NCBI GenBank assembly: GCA_001910725.1
Contig: MJGA01000022.1
Span: 434,001 to 498,000 of the forward strand
Direction of reading: 5' to 3'
DNA from: Phanerodontia chrysosporium
Lineage: Eukaryota > Basidiomycota > Agaricomycetes > Polyporales > Phanerochaetaceae
DNA: 64,000 nucleotides
In this document: one piece after another, positions 1-11,867 of the stretch
How the letters are laid out: every line of letters begins with the position of its first letter
Position numbering within the stretch: position 1 is the stretch's first letter
Notes under the pieces: model-generated
What the model saw: the letters and a program-made list of their open reading frames with translations, nothing else
Database searches by the model: none
What the model was told of the DNA's origin: nothing
Translations under genes and position numbers: made by a program

Positions 1-3000
1 GGCGCCAGACAGGCGGCTGAACGAGAACTGCGGCACCTTGACACCGACGTAGTCCGACGGCAGGCCCGCGTCCGGGTACGGCTCGACGGGCATGCCGAGC
101 ATGACCTTCGTCGCCATCTCGATCGCGTCGATGCCGGTGACCTTGGACACGAACGGGAACGAGCGCGCGGCGCGGAGGTTGCACTCGATGACCTTGATCT
201 CGTTGTTCTTAGCGATGAACTGGATGTTGAACGGGCCCGTGACGTTGAGCGCATTTCCGATCTTGGCGGTCGCCTCCTCGATCTGGCGCACGGTCTGCGG
301 GTCCAGGTCCTGCGGTGGGTGGATAAGCGTCGCGTCGCCAGAGTGTACGCCCGCGTTCTCAACATGCTCCGAGATGTAGTGCATGACCATCTTGCCGTCC
401 TTCGCGACCGCATCCATCTCTATCTCCTTCGCGCCCTCGATGTACTTCGAGATGACGACCGGGTGGTCACGCGAGACCGCGGTGGCCTGCGAGAGGTAGC
501 CCGAGAGGTCGTCGGGGCCAAAGACGACGTTCATCGCCGCGCCAGAAAGGACGTACGAGGGGCGAACGAGCACTGGGTAGCCGACAGACTCGCAGAAGGC
601 GTGCGCCTCCTCGAAGCTCGACAGCTCCTTCCACTTTGGCTGGTCGACACCGATCTCGTCGAGGAGACGCGAGAACTTGTAACGGTTCTCAGCAGTGTCG
701 ATCATCTCGGGGGAGGTGCCATAAATCTTGACGTTCTGGCGGTGGAGCGGCAGCGCAATGTTGTTCGGCGTCTGGCCGCCCATGGAAAGGATGATACCGC
801 GCGATGCTTCGACGTCGTAAATGTCCAGGATCGTCTCGAGGCTGATGTTCTCGAAGTACAGGCGGTCGGCCTCGTCGTAGTCGGTACTGACAGTCTCAGG
901 ATTGTAGTTGACCATGACCGTAGGGAGACCGTTGTCGCGCAACGTACGGATGGCGCGGACAGCGCACCAATCGAACTCGACGGACGAGCCAATGCGGTAC
1001 ACACCAGAACCGAGCACCATGACGCCACGGTCGTTGAACTCGACATCATGCTCGACCGCATTGTAGGTCGTGTACAGGTAGTTGGTGAACGCGGGGAACT
1101 CGGCAGCGACCGTGTCAATCTGTTTGACGAACGGTGCGATGCTGTACTCCTGACGGAGGCGGCGGACGGCGAGCTCGTTCGAGCCCATGCACATGGCGAG
1201 CTGACGATCCGAGAAGCCGAGCTGCTTCGCCTGGCGCAGAACCTCAGGAGTGATAGTCGAGACGTTGTACGAGCCGAGCTTGATCTCGGTCTTGAAGATC
1301 GCCTCGAGCTTCCTGAGGAACCACTTGTCGATGTTGGTCATCTGCCAGATCTTCTCAACGGAGTAGCCGCGGTGGAAGGCGGTCGAGATGGCGAAGATGC
1401 GCTTGTCGGTAGGGTTCTCGAGCTCCTCGTCGATATTCTCGACGAAGTCGTTCTAGGAGCGACGGACGTTAGCCCAGCCTCTCATACAGTAAATCCAAGT
1501 TGCCTACCTTCGCGAAGCCAAGGAACTGGTCGTCGATAGCCCGAATGGCCTTCTGGATGGTCTCCTCGAAGGTACGTCCGATGCTCATGACCTCACCGAC
1601 GGACTTCATGCTCGAGCTGAGGAGCCTGCTGACGCGGTGGAACTTCTTGAGGTCCCAGCGCGGGATCTTGACGACACAGTAATCCAAGCTCGGCTCGAAG
1701 CACGCGCTCGTGACCTTCGTCACCGAATTCTTGATCTCGTTGAGCGGAATGCCGAGGCCGAGCTTCGCGGCGATGAAGGCGAGCGGGTAGCCAGTCGCCT
1801 TCGATGCGAGCGCAGACGAGCGCGAGAGACGCGCGTTCACCTCGATGATGCAGTACTCCTTCGACGTCGGGTTCAGGGCGTACTGGATGTTGCACTCTCC
1901 GACGACGCCGAGGTGGCGAATGACGTTAATCGCGGTGGTGCGGAGCATGTTGTAGTCCGCGTCCGAGAGCGTCTGCGAGGGGGCGACGACGATAGAGTCG
2001 CCGGTGTGGATACCGAGAGGGTCAAAGTTCTGCAAGACGTCCGCTCAGCTGCTATGCACTAGTAATAGAAGCCACGGAACACTCGCCTCCATGTTGCAGA
2101 CAGTAATGCAGTTGTCCCTGCAGTCACGGACGACCTCATACTCAATCTCCTTCCATCCTTTCATACTCTTCTCGACAAGCACCTGCGGGCTAGTTGCGAA
2201 CGCCTTGCTGCAGAGCGCCTTGAGCTGGTCATCGTTCTGCGCGAAGCCAGAGCCGAGACCACCGAGGGCGTACGCCGCGCGCACGATGACGGGGTACCCG
2301 ATCTCGTTCGCGGCAGCGAGCGCCTCGTCGAGCGTCGTCGCGGTACTCGACTGCGCGCAGCGCTCACCGATCTCGGCCATCGCATTCGCGAACAGCTCGC
2401 GGTCCTCGGTCATGATGATCGTCTCGATCGGCGTGCCGAGCACCTTGCACCCGAGGCTCTCGAACTCGTCCTTGAGCTTGATGCCGACGTTCAGCGCCGT
2501 CTGGCCGCCGAACGTCACATAGATGCCATCCGGCTTCTCGTACTGGATGATCTTGCGCACGAACTCGGGCGTCACCGGCAGGAAGTAGACCTTGTCCGCA
2601 AGGCCCTTGGACGTTGCGATCGTCGCAATGTTCGGGTTGACGAGAATGGTGTAGATGCCCTCCTCCTTGAGCGCTTTGATCGCCTGCGAGCCAGAGTAGT
2701 CGAATTCACCGGCCTGGCCGATGGAGAGACCGCCGGAGCCGAGGATGAGCACCTTCTGCACGTCAGCGCGGGGTGTGCGCTTCTCGTTCTCCTCCTTCGT
2801 GCCACCGGGCATGGTGATGGGCACGAGCGTGTTCGTGGATGCGCAGTCAAGGATGTTCTGGATGAATACGTCAAACAGGAACTCAGTGTCGCGCGGGCCG
2901 GGCGTCGACTCAGGATGGAACTGCACGGAGAAGAACGGCTTGTCAACGCAGTAGATACCCTCGTTGGAGCCGTCGTTCGCGTTCTTAAAAAGCTCCTTCC

Positions 3001-4236
3001 AGCCCTCGGGCAGCGTCGAGGTCTCAACCTGGAAACCGTGGTTCTGGCTTGTGATGTAGCACCGGCCGCTCATCGCATCGGTACAGGGGATGTTGTGTCC
3101 ACGATTACCGTACTTCATCTTAGACGTCTGCGCACCTGCTGCGAGGGCGAGGAGCTGGTGGCCAAGGCAAATACCAAAGATGGGGCGGTCCGCTTTCTCC
3201 ATGGCGCGACGCAGCCTCTCAATGGTCGGCTTCACCATTGCAGGGTCGCCGGGACCGTTCGACACGAACAGACCGTCGAACTCCTCCTCGGACGGCGCCA
3301 GGTAGTCGTAGTCCCATGGCACGACCTTGAGCTCGACGCCGCGGTGCGTGAAGCAGCGGATCTGGTTGTACTTCATGCCGACGTCGACGGCGACGACTCG
3401 AAGCGGTCGCTTGCCGGAAGGGTGCATGCGCGGCGCGCCCACGGGCTGGTACACGCGGGCGACCGGCGTCGAGACGACCGCGACGAGGTTCTTCGTGTTC
3501 GGGTCGCTGAACGGCACGTCGATGTAGTCCTCGCGCCAGGAGCTCAGCGGCGAGGGCGTGCGCGAGGCACTGTCAATGCTCGCGGTGCGCGCGTGACGTG
3601 CGGGGGCATCGGGCTTGCGTGCGAGGATGCGCGCGAGCGTGGAGCCCTTCTCGCGGAGCTTCTTAGTGAGCGCACGGGTGTCGACGCCGTAGATCGCAGG
3701 TACACCGCTCTCCTTGAGCCACTGGCCGAGCGACGAGGAGGCAAGGAAGTGGCTGTAGTCTTCAGAGTAGTACCCCACGACGACGGCGGCGACGTGAATG
3801 CGGGACGACTCGAACTCGTCGGGGATCTTCTCGGGGTCGGCGCTCTCGGGGCGCGCTGGCACGCCGTAGTTGCCGATGAGGGGGTACGTGAGGACGAGAA
3901 TCTGCCCCTCGTATGACGGGTCGGTCAACGACTCGGTATATCCCACCATGCCTGCGAGGCGCGAAAAAAATTGAAAAAAGTGAGAAAAAACGCACAAGAG
4001 CGCAAAGCGCGGCGCTGCTCACCGGTCTGGAAGACGCATTCGCCAGCAATGCTCTTTCCCTCCGCTCCGAAGCTGATTCCCCCGAACGCAGTGCCATCTG
4101 CAAGCTCTAGAACAGCGTCAGTAGCGTTTGCAGTGTCGCGCGCGGTGACCGGCGGGGCGGGGACACCGTGCGGGAGCCCACTCTGGACGCGCATGAGGGT
4201 GGGGCGGGCAGGTTCGACAGCGAGCGATCCGGGCAT
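1..4236 (-). CDS. URA2: Multifunctional pyrimidine enzyme (GATase-CPSase part of URA2), 3' end outside window
   Basis: Glutamine-dependent carbamoyl-phosphate synthase part of the fused fungal URA2/CAD-type protein, which makes carbamoyl phosphate for UMP synthesis in the cytosol. Exons on the minus strand: 4236-4023, 3951-2087, 2029-1508, 1452-1; together they give 1351 codons in one frame. The small-subunit domain comes first, with the amidotransferase nucleophile in FGICLGHQ at about residue 332. It runs straight into the large subunit ([20 protein letters not shown], then [13 protein letters not shown]), and the window ends inside the second synthetase half. Fusion of GATase and CPSase in one chain separates it from the arginine-specific enzyme, whose subunits are separate. 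The DHOase-like and ATCase domains should lie left of base 1. The start at 4236 gives a short N-terminal extension before the domain. Intron 2 needs a GC donor (see separate entry). Identification is firm; only the exact start is inferred. Confidence 0.95.
2030..2086 (-). other. GC-AG intron in URA2
   Basis: The 57-nt gap between the conserved CNME and NFDPLG blocks starts with GCGAGT and ends with TTGCAG on the minus strand. Using GC as donor restores the family motif exactly with a phase 0 junction. The nearest GT downstream would insert non-conserved residues and break the frame. GC-AG introns with a donor close to GCAAGT are a known minor class. Confidence 0.85.
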
Positions 4237-5506
4237 GTTTGGTGTGTATTTTGTGTCGAAGATACGGGCCTCTTCCTCTCCGCTCGCGCCTTGCAGGGAT
4301 TCGAGTGGAGAGGAAGAGAGAGAAAAAGAAGAAAAACCCATCCGCACACAGAAATTATAGGAGGTCACATGATGCCTGATGGCATCACATGATGGGCGCC
4401 CAAACAGCAATGTCGTCATCCTACAGTACTTTTTGACGGGACTTTCTCGCTCTCTGGCCCTTTCCGATTGGCAGAGCACCTTGTGAGCTGCTTGATATAC
4501 CGCAGCACTCGGAGACCACAATCCCAAGACATCTACCGGCAGCGCACCGACCATCCCTGCACACCGGCACCGTCACGGTTGCCCCACCGCTCCCACCATC
4601 TATGAAACCGAGCCCACACAACTGCACGCGCGCCTCGCAGAAGCAGGCAGAGCTTCTAGCCCCTCGAGGCAGACGGGGCCTAGCCCGCGCCAGGGACGCC
4701 GCCACCATCGATGGTCGCGTCGATGCGCGGCCTAAACGATCGTAGCGCGCAGAATTAGTGCAGAAAAAATAATATGCTGGGGAAGCGATGCGAGAGGACA
4801 AGACTGATAATCTTTTCCCCTTGAGCTCTTTAGTCGTCGTAGCGTGCATATCTCTTGGGCAGGGCGCGAAAATGACACCTGCAGCGGTCCAGCGTGATCG
4901 CGAAGCGTCTCTGGCTACTGCAGGCCCTGCTTCAGCGAGACCGCAGTCCTCTTCGAGGGAACATGAGCCAAACAGACGTACAAGTCAAATTGTCAGCGAA
5001 GCCACGCCCGGGCCCTTTCTTGCAACACACCAGGGACGGCACCACGAAGGCCAAAAATGCATTACTTCGACACGTATTAGACAAGGAGCCCTGGCAGCAC
5101 GGCCGTAACGCCTGCCAGACCCTACAAAAAGAACAACTACGACGACAGGCAGCGACAATGTGCATGTATGTATATCTACGCAAAATCTAGCTTAGATGGT
5201 ATGTACGCGAACCGAAAAGCTACAGCTCTCAGACACACAGCACAAAGTACAGCGCAACAGATAAGTCAAGATAAACATATAGGAAAGAGAGCAGCAGACT
5301 CCCCACGAAGAACGAGCGACGACAAACAATGATTTCTGTTTGGTGTTTTTGGATTTTCTCCTCTGCAAACGGTGCCCGCCACGCCCCAGGCAGGTCGTTG
5401 GGCGCCCTGCAACGCAGGGGCCGTGCGCACGAACGCGCGAGACGAACAAAACGTCGTATATCAAGACAGAATTTCTTGAACCCACCCACCCTCCCACATC
5501 CACCGC
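4237..5506. other. Intergenic, 1.27 kb, no gene seen
   Basis: Holds the URA2 promoter on its left side and the 3' flank of the purine permease on its right. The short ORFs present show no protein-like composition or recognisable motif. I see no RNA gene. Confidence 0.6.
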
Positions 5507-8033
5507 TCAGTCGTCCTTCTCGGTGACCGGCTCCGCGACAGCGGGGACGTGTTTGCCAAGCGAGCTCGCGCTCGCGGCGTCGTGGGCATGCTGCTCCATC
5601 TCGAGCACGTCCGCGTCCGCAGGACGTTCGCGGGCGGCGTCGCGCGCGAGCCCGGTGCGGCCCGCGATGAAGCGCATCCACGCGGGGACGATGCTCCCCG
5701 GCGGGATGACCCACGGCTCGCTCGCGTCGTAGTTCGGCGGCGCGAAGCGCTCGCCCGACACCTTGCGCAGCGCCCACGCGAGCCCGTTGATGAGCACGAA
5801 CGAGATGATGCCCGCGATGACGCCGTACGCGATGTTGTACGTCAGCGGGATGATGATGAGCGTGAGGAACGCGGGCACTGCGCACGCGAGGTCAGACTGC
5901 GCTGCACAGACGCGCGGGGAAAAGAAGCACGCACCAGAGTCGCCGACATAGTCCCAGTTGATATCACGCACGTTGCGGATCATCAGCGAGCCAACGATGA
6001 CGAGGGCACCGCCTGTAGCCCAGGAGGGGATGCTCGCAAAGATCGGGGCGAAGAACACGCTGATGAAGAACGCGAAGCCTGTCGTGATCGCGGTGAGGCC
6101 CGTCTTGCCACCCTCGGAGATACCGGTCGCGGACTCGATGAACGCGGTGACAGGGGAGGTGCCCATGAGCGCGCCCATGCTGATGCTGAACGCGTCAACG
6201 CAGTACGCGATCGTCGAGTTCTCAAAGTCGAGCGTCACCGGATCGCGCAGGCCCGCGAACTTGGCCATCGAGTACAGCGTTCCAGTCGTGTCGAGGATGT
6301 CGACGTACAGGAACGTGATCAACGCGTACCACACGCGGCCGTTGCTGTAGTTGTAGTCGAGCGCGTTGCCGATGCGCTTGAGCGGACGGAAGGTGACGAC
6401 CTGCTTGAAGAAGTCGAAGGCCTGGTCGCCCGTGTCCGTGTGCGGGAAGTACGTCACCGACGTCGGCCGCGGCCAGCTGATGATGCTCGTCAGGAAGATG
6501 CCGATCAGGATCGCGCCCTTGACACGGTAAAGCATCAGGAACACCGTGAAGACGCCGCCGACGAAGATGCCGAGCCACATTGTTGGCGACTGCAGGACGT
6601 GCGACGCGCAGTAGTTGGGCAGATCTGGCGACGTGTAGTACTGCGGCAGACATCCACCAAGACCGACGAGGTTGGTCGTGTCACCGCCAATGACGCCGAG
6701 GCCTCCTCCAGCTATAGAACAAACCTGTCAGTTCTGTTACAGCGCAGAATCCGGCCCCGCGGAGACGTACACAAGCCGATGAATCTGTGGAGCACGGTCA
6801 GCCTGCATGCAGGGGGGCGCACAGTGGGTACTCACGCAATGAACAAGCCGATGCCAGCACCGACGGCCATGACGAGCGACTGCGGCATGATGCGCGCAAG
6901 CCATTGCCGGAGACCGAGAAGAGAGAGGAAGAAGAAGAACCACCTAAGAAGCATGAGCGATGCGCCACCCATCACGAAAGAAGACAGAAAGCGCACCCCT
7001 CAAGGAAGACCGCAGCGAGAGCCTCGCGGTACGTGATGATGCCGCTCCCGTGGAAACTGGATGGGTGCACGTGCCGTCAGAGGGGACGCTGTGCATACAC
7101 ATCAAAGCATATTGACATACCCAACAACCGAGTATGTGAACTAGAGCACAAAAGTGTCAGCGCAAAAATTCATATCGCGGGAGGGGTATCTGGCGTGCAT
7201 CAGACGGACACACATGGTGTCCGCGGATAGCATGGAGTGCCGCTGTCGCAGCCGCATGCACGCCCGTCCGGCATAACCAGGCGCCGGTAGCACAGGCGGG
7301 CAGCGCTGTTGGCGGGCGCAGGGCGCAATCGCAGGAGAAGCAAAGCAAAGCAACAGCGGGCCCGCGCGCGCCAGCACGCCAGGAACAGCAGCGCCAGAAG
7401 GGGGGCATGACGGAGCAGACGACTCACGTATGCGTTCAACCCGAGTCCGGGCGCCATGCCGACTGGGAGGTTCGCGAGGAGGCCCATGAGGAACGACGCG
7501 AGCGCGGAGACGGCGGCGGTACTCGTGATGAGGTCGCGGCGGACGTCGGCGACGCACGACAGATATGTCTCATCGTTCACGCACAGGTCGGGCTGCGTGC
7601 AGACGCAGGTTCCGCCCGTGTCCGAGATGATGGAGGCGTTCACCGAGATCTGGCGCGGCGTCAGCAGCTGCAAGGGGGAGGCGGGGGAGGGGCGAAACGC
7701 ACGATGTACGCCATGGCGGCCTGGAGGAGGGGTCAGCATGCGACGACGCGGCGTGGGAGAACACGACGCACCCATGTTGTGAGCCCTGCACGGAGCTCGG
7801 TCTGCAGGGTCGCGGGGAAGTCAGGACCGGCGGGCAGAGAACAGGACGGCGACGCACGAGAAAGCGGGAGCCGACGCGCTCCTTGGGGTGTCCAGAGCCC
7901 TCGAGGTGGAACCAGCGCCCTACGGGCGAGTCCGCGACCTGTGCACAGAGGCAGTCAGCACGAGCAGCGGTCGCGAGGGGACGGCGGGGGGACGCACGAA
8001 GGCGTTGATCCTATGCGTGAGGGCGATAGGCAT
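5507..8033 (-). CDS. azgA: AzgA-like purine permease (NCS2 superfamily), 11 exons
   Basis: Plasma-membrane symporter for hypoxanthine, adenine and guanine by family. Exons (minus): 8033-7998, 7938-7858, 7801-7772, 7720-7703, 7649-7428, 7140-7121, 7056-6997, 6943-6836, 6784-6771, 6711-5935, 5877-5507. They sum to 1737 nt, giving 578 residues, the usual length for AzgA proteins. Every junction closes in frame and recreates family sequence: AAMAYIISVNASIISD, APGLGLNAYFTYSVVG, FHGSGIITYREALAAVF, LRQWLARIMPQSL, GIGLFIAFIGLSGGGLGV, DILDTTGTLYSMA, GTSPVTAFIESATGISEGGK. Many hydrophobic segments are visible. Exons of 30, 18, 20 and 14 nt are unusually small. The intron at 7141-7427 (287 nt) is long for this window. 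Orthology to AzgA rather than another NCS2 branch rests on remembered motifs; substrate is inferred. Confidence 0.93.
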
Positions 8034-9848
8034 CGCGGGGATGTGGTGGTCGTCAGAGAGAAAGAGGGACGATGAGTTTGTCACACGAGGTGCGAAAGGC
8101 CCAAGCCAAGGCTCGCCCGCCGGCTTTTTTCAGGCGGGACGGGTGGACAGAGATAAGGAGGAGCCCTCAGGACGCCACAGCATGGCTCCCATCCGGTCCC
8201 TCGGCGCCAGAGATTTTTTCGATCGCAGGTGAGTGATCGCCCGCGCTTATCGCCGTCCGCCCGCCCGTCCCGCCCTTGTGCGCCTCCGGCCCTCCTTGCG
8301 CCCGTCCTCGCGCACCCCGGGCCCGGAGTGCGCCCTCGGACATCATCGCGCCCGCCAGGCACGCCAGCCCCGAGCGCAGAGCGCACAGCACACGGCGCCG
8401 GCGTCGGCGCGGCGGCGTCGAGTGTCGGCGCAATGTTCAGCCCTGGCCCTCATCAATCCCAACTGGCCAATATGTGGCACCGAACGAACCGCGCACCGGG
8501 ACCTCCCGTCGCGGGGGGTGACAGCCGCAGTCGTGCGTTTACCCAGGCCGCCGACCGCGCATGGTGGGGCGTGCCATCGGACACCATTCGCAGTTTGCCA
8601 GCGTGTTCTGCTGGCTGGACGCTGCGGCCAGCGGGATCGGTGCGGAAAGGAGAGGCGAGCGAGTCTGGCAGGGCGGGGAAGCGCAGGGCGGGATCGGGGG
8701 CGGCGGCGGGGATCGGACGTTACTGATGTCATCGTCGCACCGACGGGGAGCGGCGCGCTGCGCGGACCACACCAGGGCGCAGCGCGACGCGCCTTTTTCG
8801 GCCGACAAAAAAGGCGACACGCACGCCACGCCGCCACAGCGCGTCACAGTGGCAACAAAGCGCGCCGAGCCGCCAAGGGGGCTGCGCGAGGCGCCTCGGC
8901 GGCACCACACACACACACACGCACGCCAGCAGCGTCGAACGGCCCGGGCGCGCCAGGACGCGGACGCACACCAGGGCGTTCCTCGCCCGTCCTGTCTCGT
9001 CATGGCCGCCGCAGACGGCCCCGCACCCTGGCCCAGGGCTATCCCAAGCTTGGCCTGGGCGACAGAGAGCTCAAGGAGAAACGAGAGGGGGAGGACTTGC
9101 CCACAGAGCGGGCAGACTTGGCCCGCAGAGGCTCCTCGCTCGGGACACTGGCTCTCCCGTCCCGACTAACTTAGGCAAGCCTGCTCGCACAGAGCGCGAA
9201 CGGGTTCTGTCACGCAGATACGTCCGCAGGTGCGCGCACACGGACGGGCTATCTGAGCAGCGCAAGTGTAGACCGTGATTTATGTGTGCACGCTGCGCGC
9301 ACTGCAGTTTCAATGTTTTGCGCCCAATGTGCTTCAGACAATCAGAGATGACCATCTCTAGGCTCCATGGGGTGGTGCCAGAGATGCAAGGCTGCTATAT
9401 ACGCCGCAGACATCTTTTACATGTCCTGCATGTCGTCGAAGACTGGCGGTGCAAGTGTCGGCTTGCTTGGGACACCTCGATCTAGGGTTAGGGGCAAGAG
9501 GGTCTGCGGAGACCCTTGTGACCCTGGTGCACACCATCAGGCGTCCCCACGACGCATCTACTGTTACTGTAGCGTCCGCGCGATGCCTCCCACGCGTACA
9601 TGCATCCAAAATCCACCGACGGCGGCCAATTAGTACACCCGCAGAAGCCTGCGCTCGCGCTACGCTACAACAGCCCAGATCCACCAAGAAACGAACAACA
9701 GGGAAGATGCTAAATGCACAACAATAACAAAATGCGTGGGCTAGGAGTACACCCCGGGGGTATCGAGAACTGGACAAGAAACGAAAGAGAACGAATAGGA
9801 TGTGTTTTGCAGACCTGTCCCACAGAAGGAAGGGCGGGGCCTCCGAGC
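8034..9848. other. Intergenic, 1.8 kb, GC-rich, no supported gene
   Basis: Lies upstream of the permease and downstream of the SLATT gene, so it should carry the permease promoter. A 313-codon open frame (8233-9174, +) exists but is Arg/Pro/Ala-rich, has no motif and looks like an open frame of GC-rich non-coding DNA. A short CA-repeat sits near 8908-8921. Confidence 0.55.
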
Positions 9849-10417
9849 CTACGCCCCGGTGCCCTTGAACATCTTGTTGAGCCCGCCGGGCTCCGCGCCC
9901 ATGATCTCCTCGAAGCGCTCCCTGAAGCGCGCGACGGCCGCATTGAGCGCGTCCTCCTGCGCCTTGTCCTCGGACGCGACGCGGTGCCCGTTGTCGAGGC
10001 ACCACGCCTGCGCCTCGCGCACGAAATGCTCGAGCTCCGCGACGCGCGCCGCGCTGAACTCGGGCTCGCCGCTCCCGCGCGCCTTCGCGAGGTACGACGC
10101 CGCGAGCGTCGACATCCCGCCCAGCACCGACGTCGCGATCGACGTCTGCCGCCCGCTCGTCGCCGCCGCGACCCCCGTCGTCAGCGCGCCCAGCACGACC
10201 TGTGCGCCGATCGCAAAGTTGAGCGACCAGCCCGTCGCGCGTGCTGCCAAGTGCGCGTCAGTGCACGTGCAAAGGAGGGGAAAGGGGGTCGGGGCGCACC
10301 GCGTAGCCTGTACGTCTTCAGCTCTTGCTGCGCATTGTGCAGCGTCGGTTTCAGGCGCTCCTCGACCGTCTTCTCGCGCTGCAGGAGAGAGCTTGGGATC
10401 AGTACCGCGGTCGACAT
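9849..10417 (-). CDS. Fungal SLATT-domain (two-TM) membrane protein
   Basis: Two exons (10417-10300 and 10243-9849; 56-nt intron, phase 1) give 170 residues. The core reads TGWSLNFAIGAQVVLGALTT, then ATSGRQTSIATSVLGGMST, then AASYLAKARGSGEPE. This is the pattern I know from the fungal SLATT family, relatives of the bacterial SMODS/SLOG-associating two-TM effectors. A charged helix (REKTVEERLKPTLHNAQQEL) precedes the two membrane segments and a basic/acidic helical tail follows. The start at 10417 is chosen because a TATA-like box lies about 95 nt upstream. The alternative is that CTGCAG before the REKTV codons is an acceptor and the protein begins further upstream, possibly in the proline-rich exons at 10834-11867. 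The function of fungal SLATT proteins is unknown; membrane signalling or effector roles are conjecture. Confidence 0.75.
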
Positions 10418-10833
10418 CCGGGGGGAGCCCACGACACACACACAAAGACCACTGCGCGATATATGCGGCCGGCGCGCCACCGGTTAGGCCCACACGGGTG
10501 CACGAACGAACAAGGATATATAACACTCTAATGTATGGCCTTCCCCGCTACGAAGGCAGAACCTTCTATGGCTTTCCCACGTTCGTCAGAAGTGCTGCGC
10601 TGAGTGTAGACGCAACACGCGCAGAGGGCGTGCGCCGCACTGCGTCCCCTCCCCGCTTTACGCGGCGACGCGTCGCGCGGGCGATCAACAGATGCGAACA
10701 GGCAGCTAGGGTCCAGCGCGTTATATGAACGCGACATGAGCGCCATCACGCGTGATCCTTTTTTCCCACCCTTCTCCCGGACATCCCGTGCGCGCACCAG
10801 AAGAAACGCGAAGAACGAGAAGCAGCCGCTAGG
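10418..10833. other. Gap between SLATT gene and proline-rich gene (416 bp)
   Basis: Carries the TATA-like element assigned to the SLATT gene. No coding frame is supported, unless a 5' exon of the SLATT gene is hidden here. Confidence 0.5.
10517..10522 (-). promoter_or_regulatory. TATA-like box of SLATT gene
   Basis: TATATA about 95-100 nt upstream of the ATG at 10417, a spacing that leaves a 60-70 nt 5' UTR. It supports the short gene model. Confidence 0.4.
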
Positions 10834-11867
10834 CTAGGACGGAAAACCACGCACCATCGTCGCGAAGCTCCCGTTCGAATTCACGTCGACGACTGAGCGG
10901 CGCGACGCGCGCCGCGAGTAGTGTCCGTCCTGCGCGGGCACGCCATGCCCATACGCCGCGTCGACGCCGCCCGTCCAGCCGTTGCCATTCGGCGAGCGCA
11001 GCGTCGCGCACTCGACGCGCACGCGCGTGTCGGCGCGCTCGCGAGGCACGCGGCCCTGGGCTCGCATAGTTGAGCGCGCGCGGGGGGCGCGCGAGGAACT
11101 CGCTCGGCGTTGCGGTGAGCGCGGGTGTCGCGGGGTACGGGCCCGCCATGACGAGCGGCGTGAAGCGGTCCGTGTGGGTCTGCACGGACAGCGGGCGCGA
11201 CGAGGGGCCTGCTTCGGGCGCGTCGTACGAGAAGCGCGGGGACGGCGAGCGCGTGTTGCGCCGCCGCGGAGGCGGGCCAGCGGCGGGTGGTGTGGGCCCC
11301 TCGGGCGGCGGGAAGATTGGCTTCGGCGGCGGCGGGGGTGCGCGCAACGATGAGCGGCGCGAGCCGAGGATTTCTGGCACGTCTGCGGGCACGAACGTGG
11401 GCTCTGCCGGTGCAAGGGTGCGCTTTGCGTTGCTGGGCTGCTGCGAGGGTGGATGCGCGCGTGGGCGCGGGGCGCGACGCAAATGGGGGCGAGGGTGCGA
11501 GGGTGGGTGTGGTGCTCGAGCGGTGTACCGCGCGCGGCTGCCCCGGGAGCGGCGGGGGCGGCGGGACGGCCGTGTAGTCGACGATGACGTTGATGGACGG
11601 CGAGATCTCTGCGTCCTGCGGCTGCGGCGGCGTGCTGGGGAGCACGTTCACTGCTGGGCCAGGCGGCGTGGCAGGGTCAGCAGGGGCAGCCTCGGGCTCT
11701 GCAGTGGGCGCAGGCTCGTCGGTGGGCGGCGGCGGCGGGGTGGCAGAGTCAGCAGGGCCGGCCTCGGGCTCTGAGATTGTCGCGGGCTCGTCGGTGAGCG
11801 GCGGCGGCGGCGGCGGGGTGGCGGCCCTGGACTTTGTCGACGATGACGACGACGGGGTGCTGTCCAT
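10834..11867 (-). CDS. Hypothetical proline-rich disordered protein, with a frame break
   Basis: Not recognised. The start at 11867 opens a Ser/Pro/Glu-rich tract with repeats of the form PPPPPPLTDEPAT, then VIVDYTAVPPPPPLPGQP, all low complexity. An 88-nt intron (11528-11441, GTACAC...TCGCAG, phase 0) leads to a second proline-rich stretch containing TFVPADVPEILGSRRSSLR and TDRFTPLVMAGPYPATPAL. Near 11060 the protein-like frame changes to another frame that ends SVVDVNSNGSFATMVRGFPS at 10834. I found no splice pair to explain this; one extra base in GGGCCGCGTGCC would. ATG followed by GTGCGT near its end could also be a donor, making these exons the 5' part of the SLATT gene. Composition alone would also fit GC-rich non-coding DNA, so confidence is low. 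Confidence 0.35.

Noticed and set aside
319..1539. 406-codon open frame on the plus strand
   Set aside because: Lies antisense to a conserved URA2 exon; its Arg/Val/Asp-rich sequence is a mirror of that coding frame.
5549..7036. 495-codon open frame on the plus strand
   Set aside because: Antisense to the permease exons and introns; highly charged, without motifs.
8905..8925. CA dinucleotide run
   Set aside because: Short simple repeat, no evident role.
8233..9174. 313-codon open frame in the permease upstream region
   Set aside because: Arg/Pro/Ala composition typical of GC-rich non-coding DNA; other frames there are equally open; no splice or family support.
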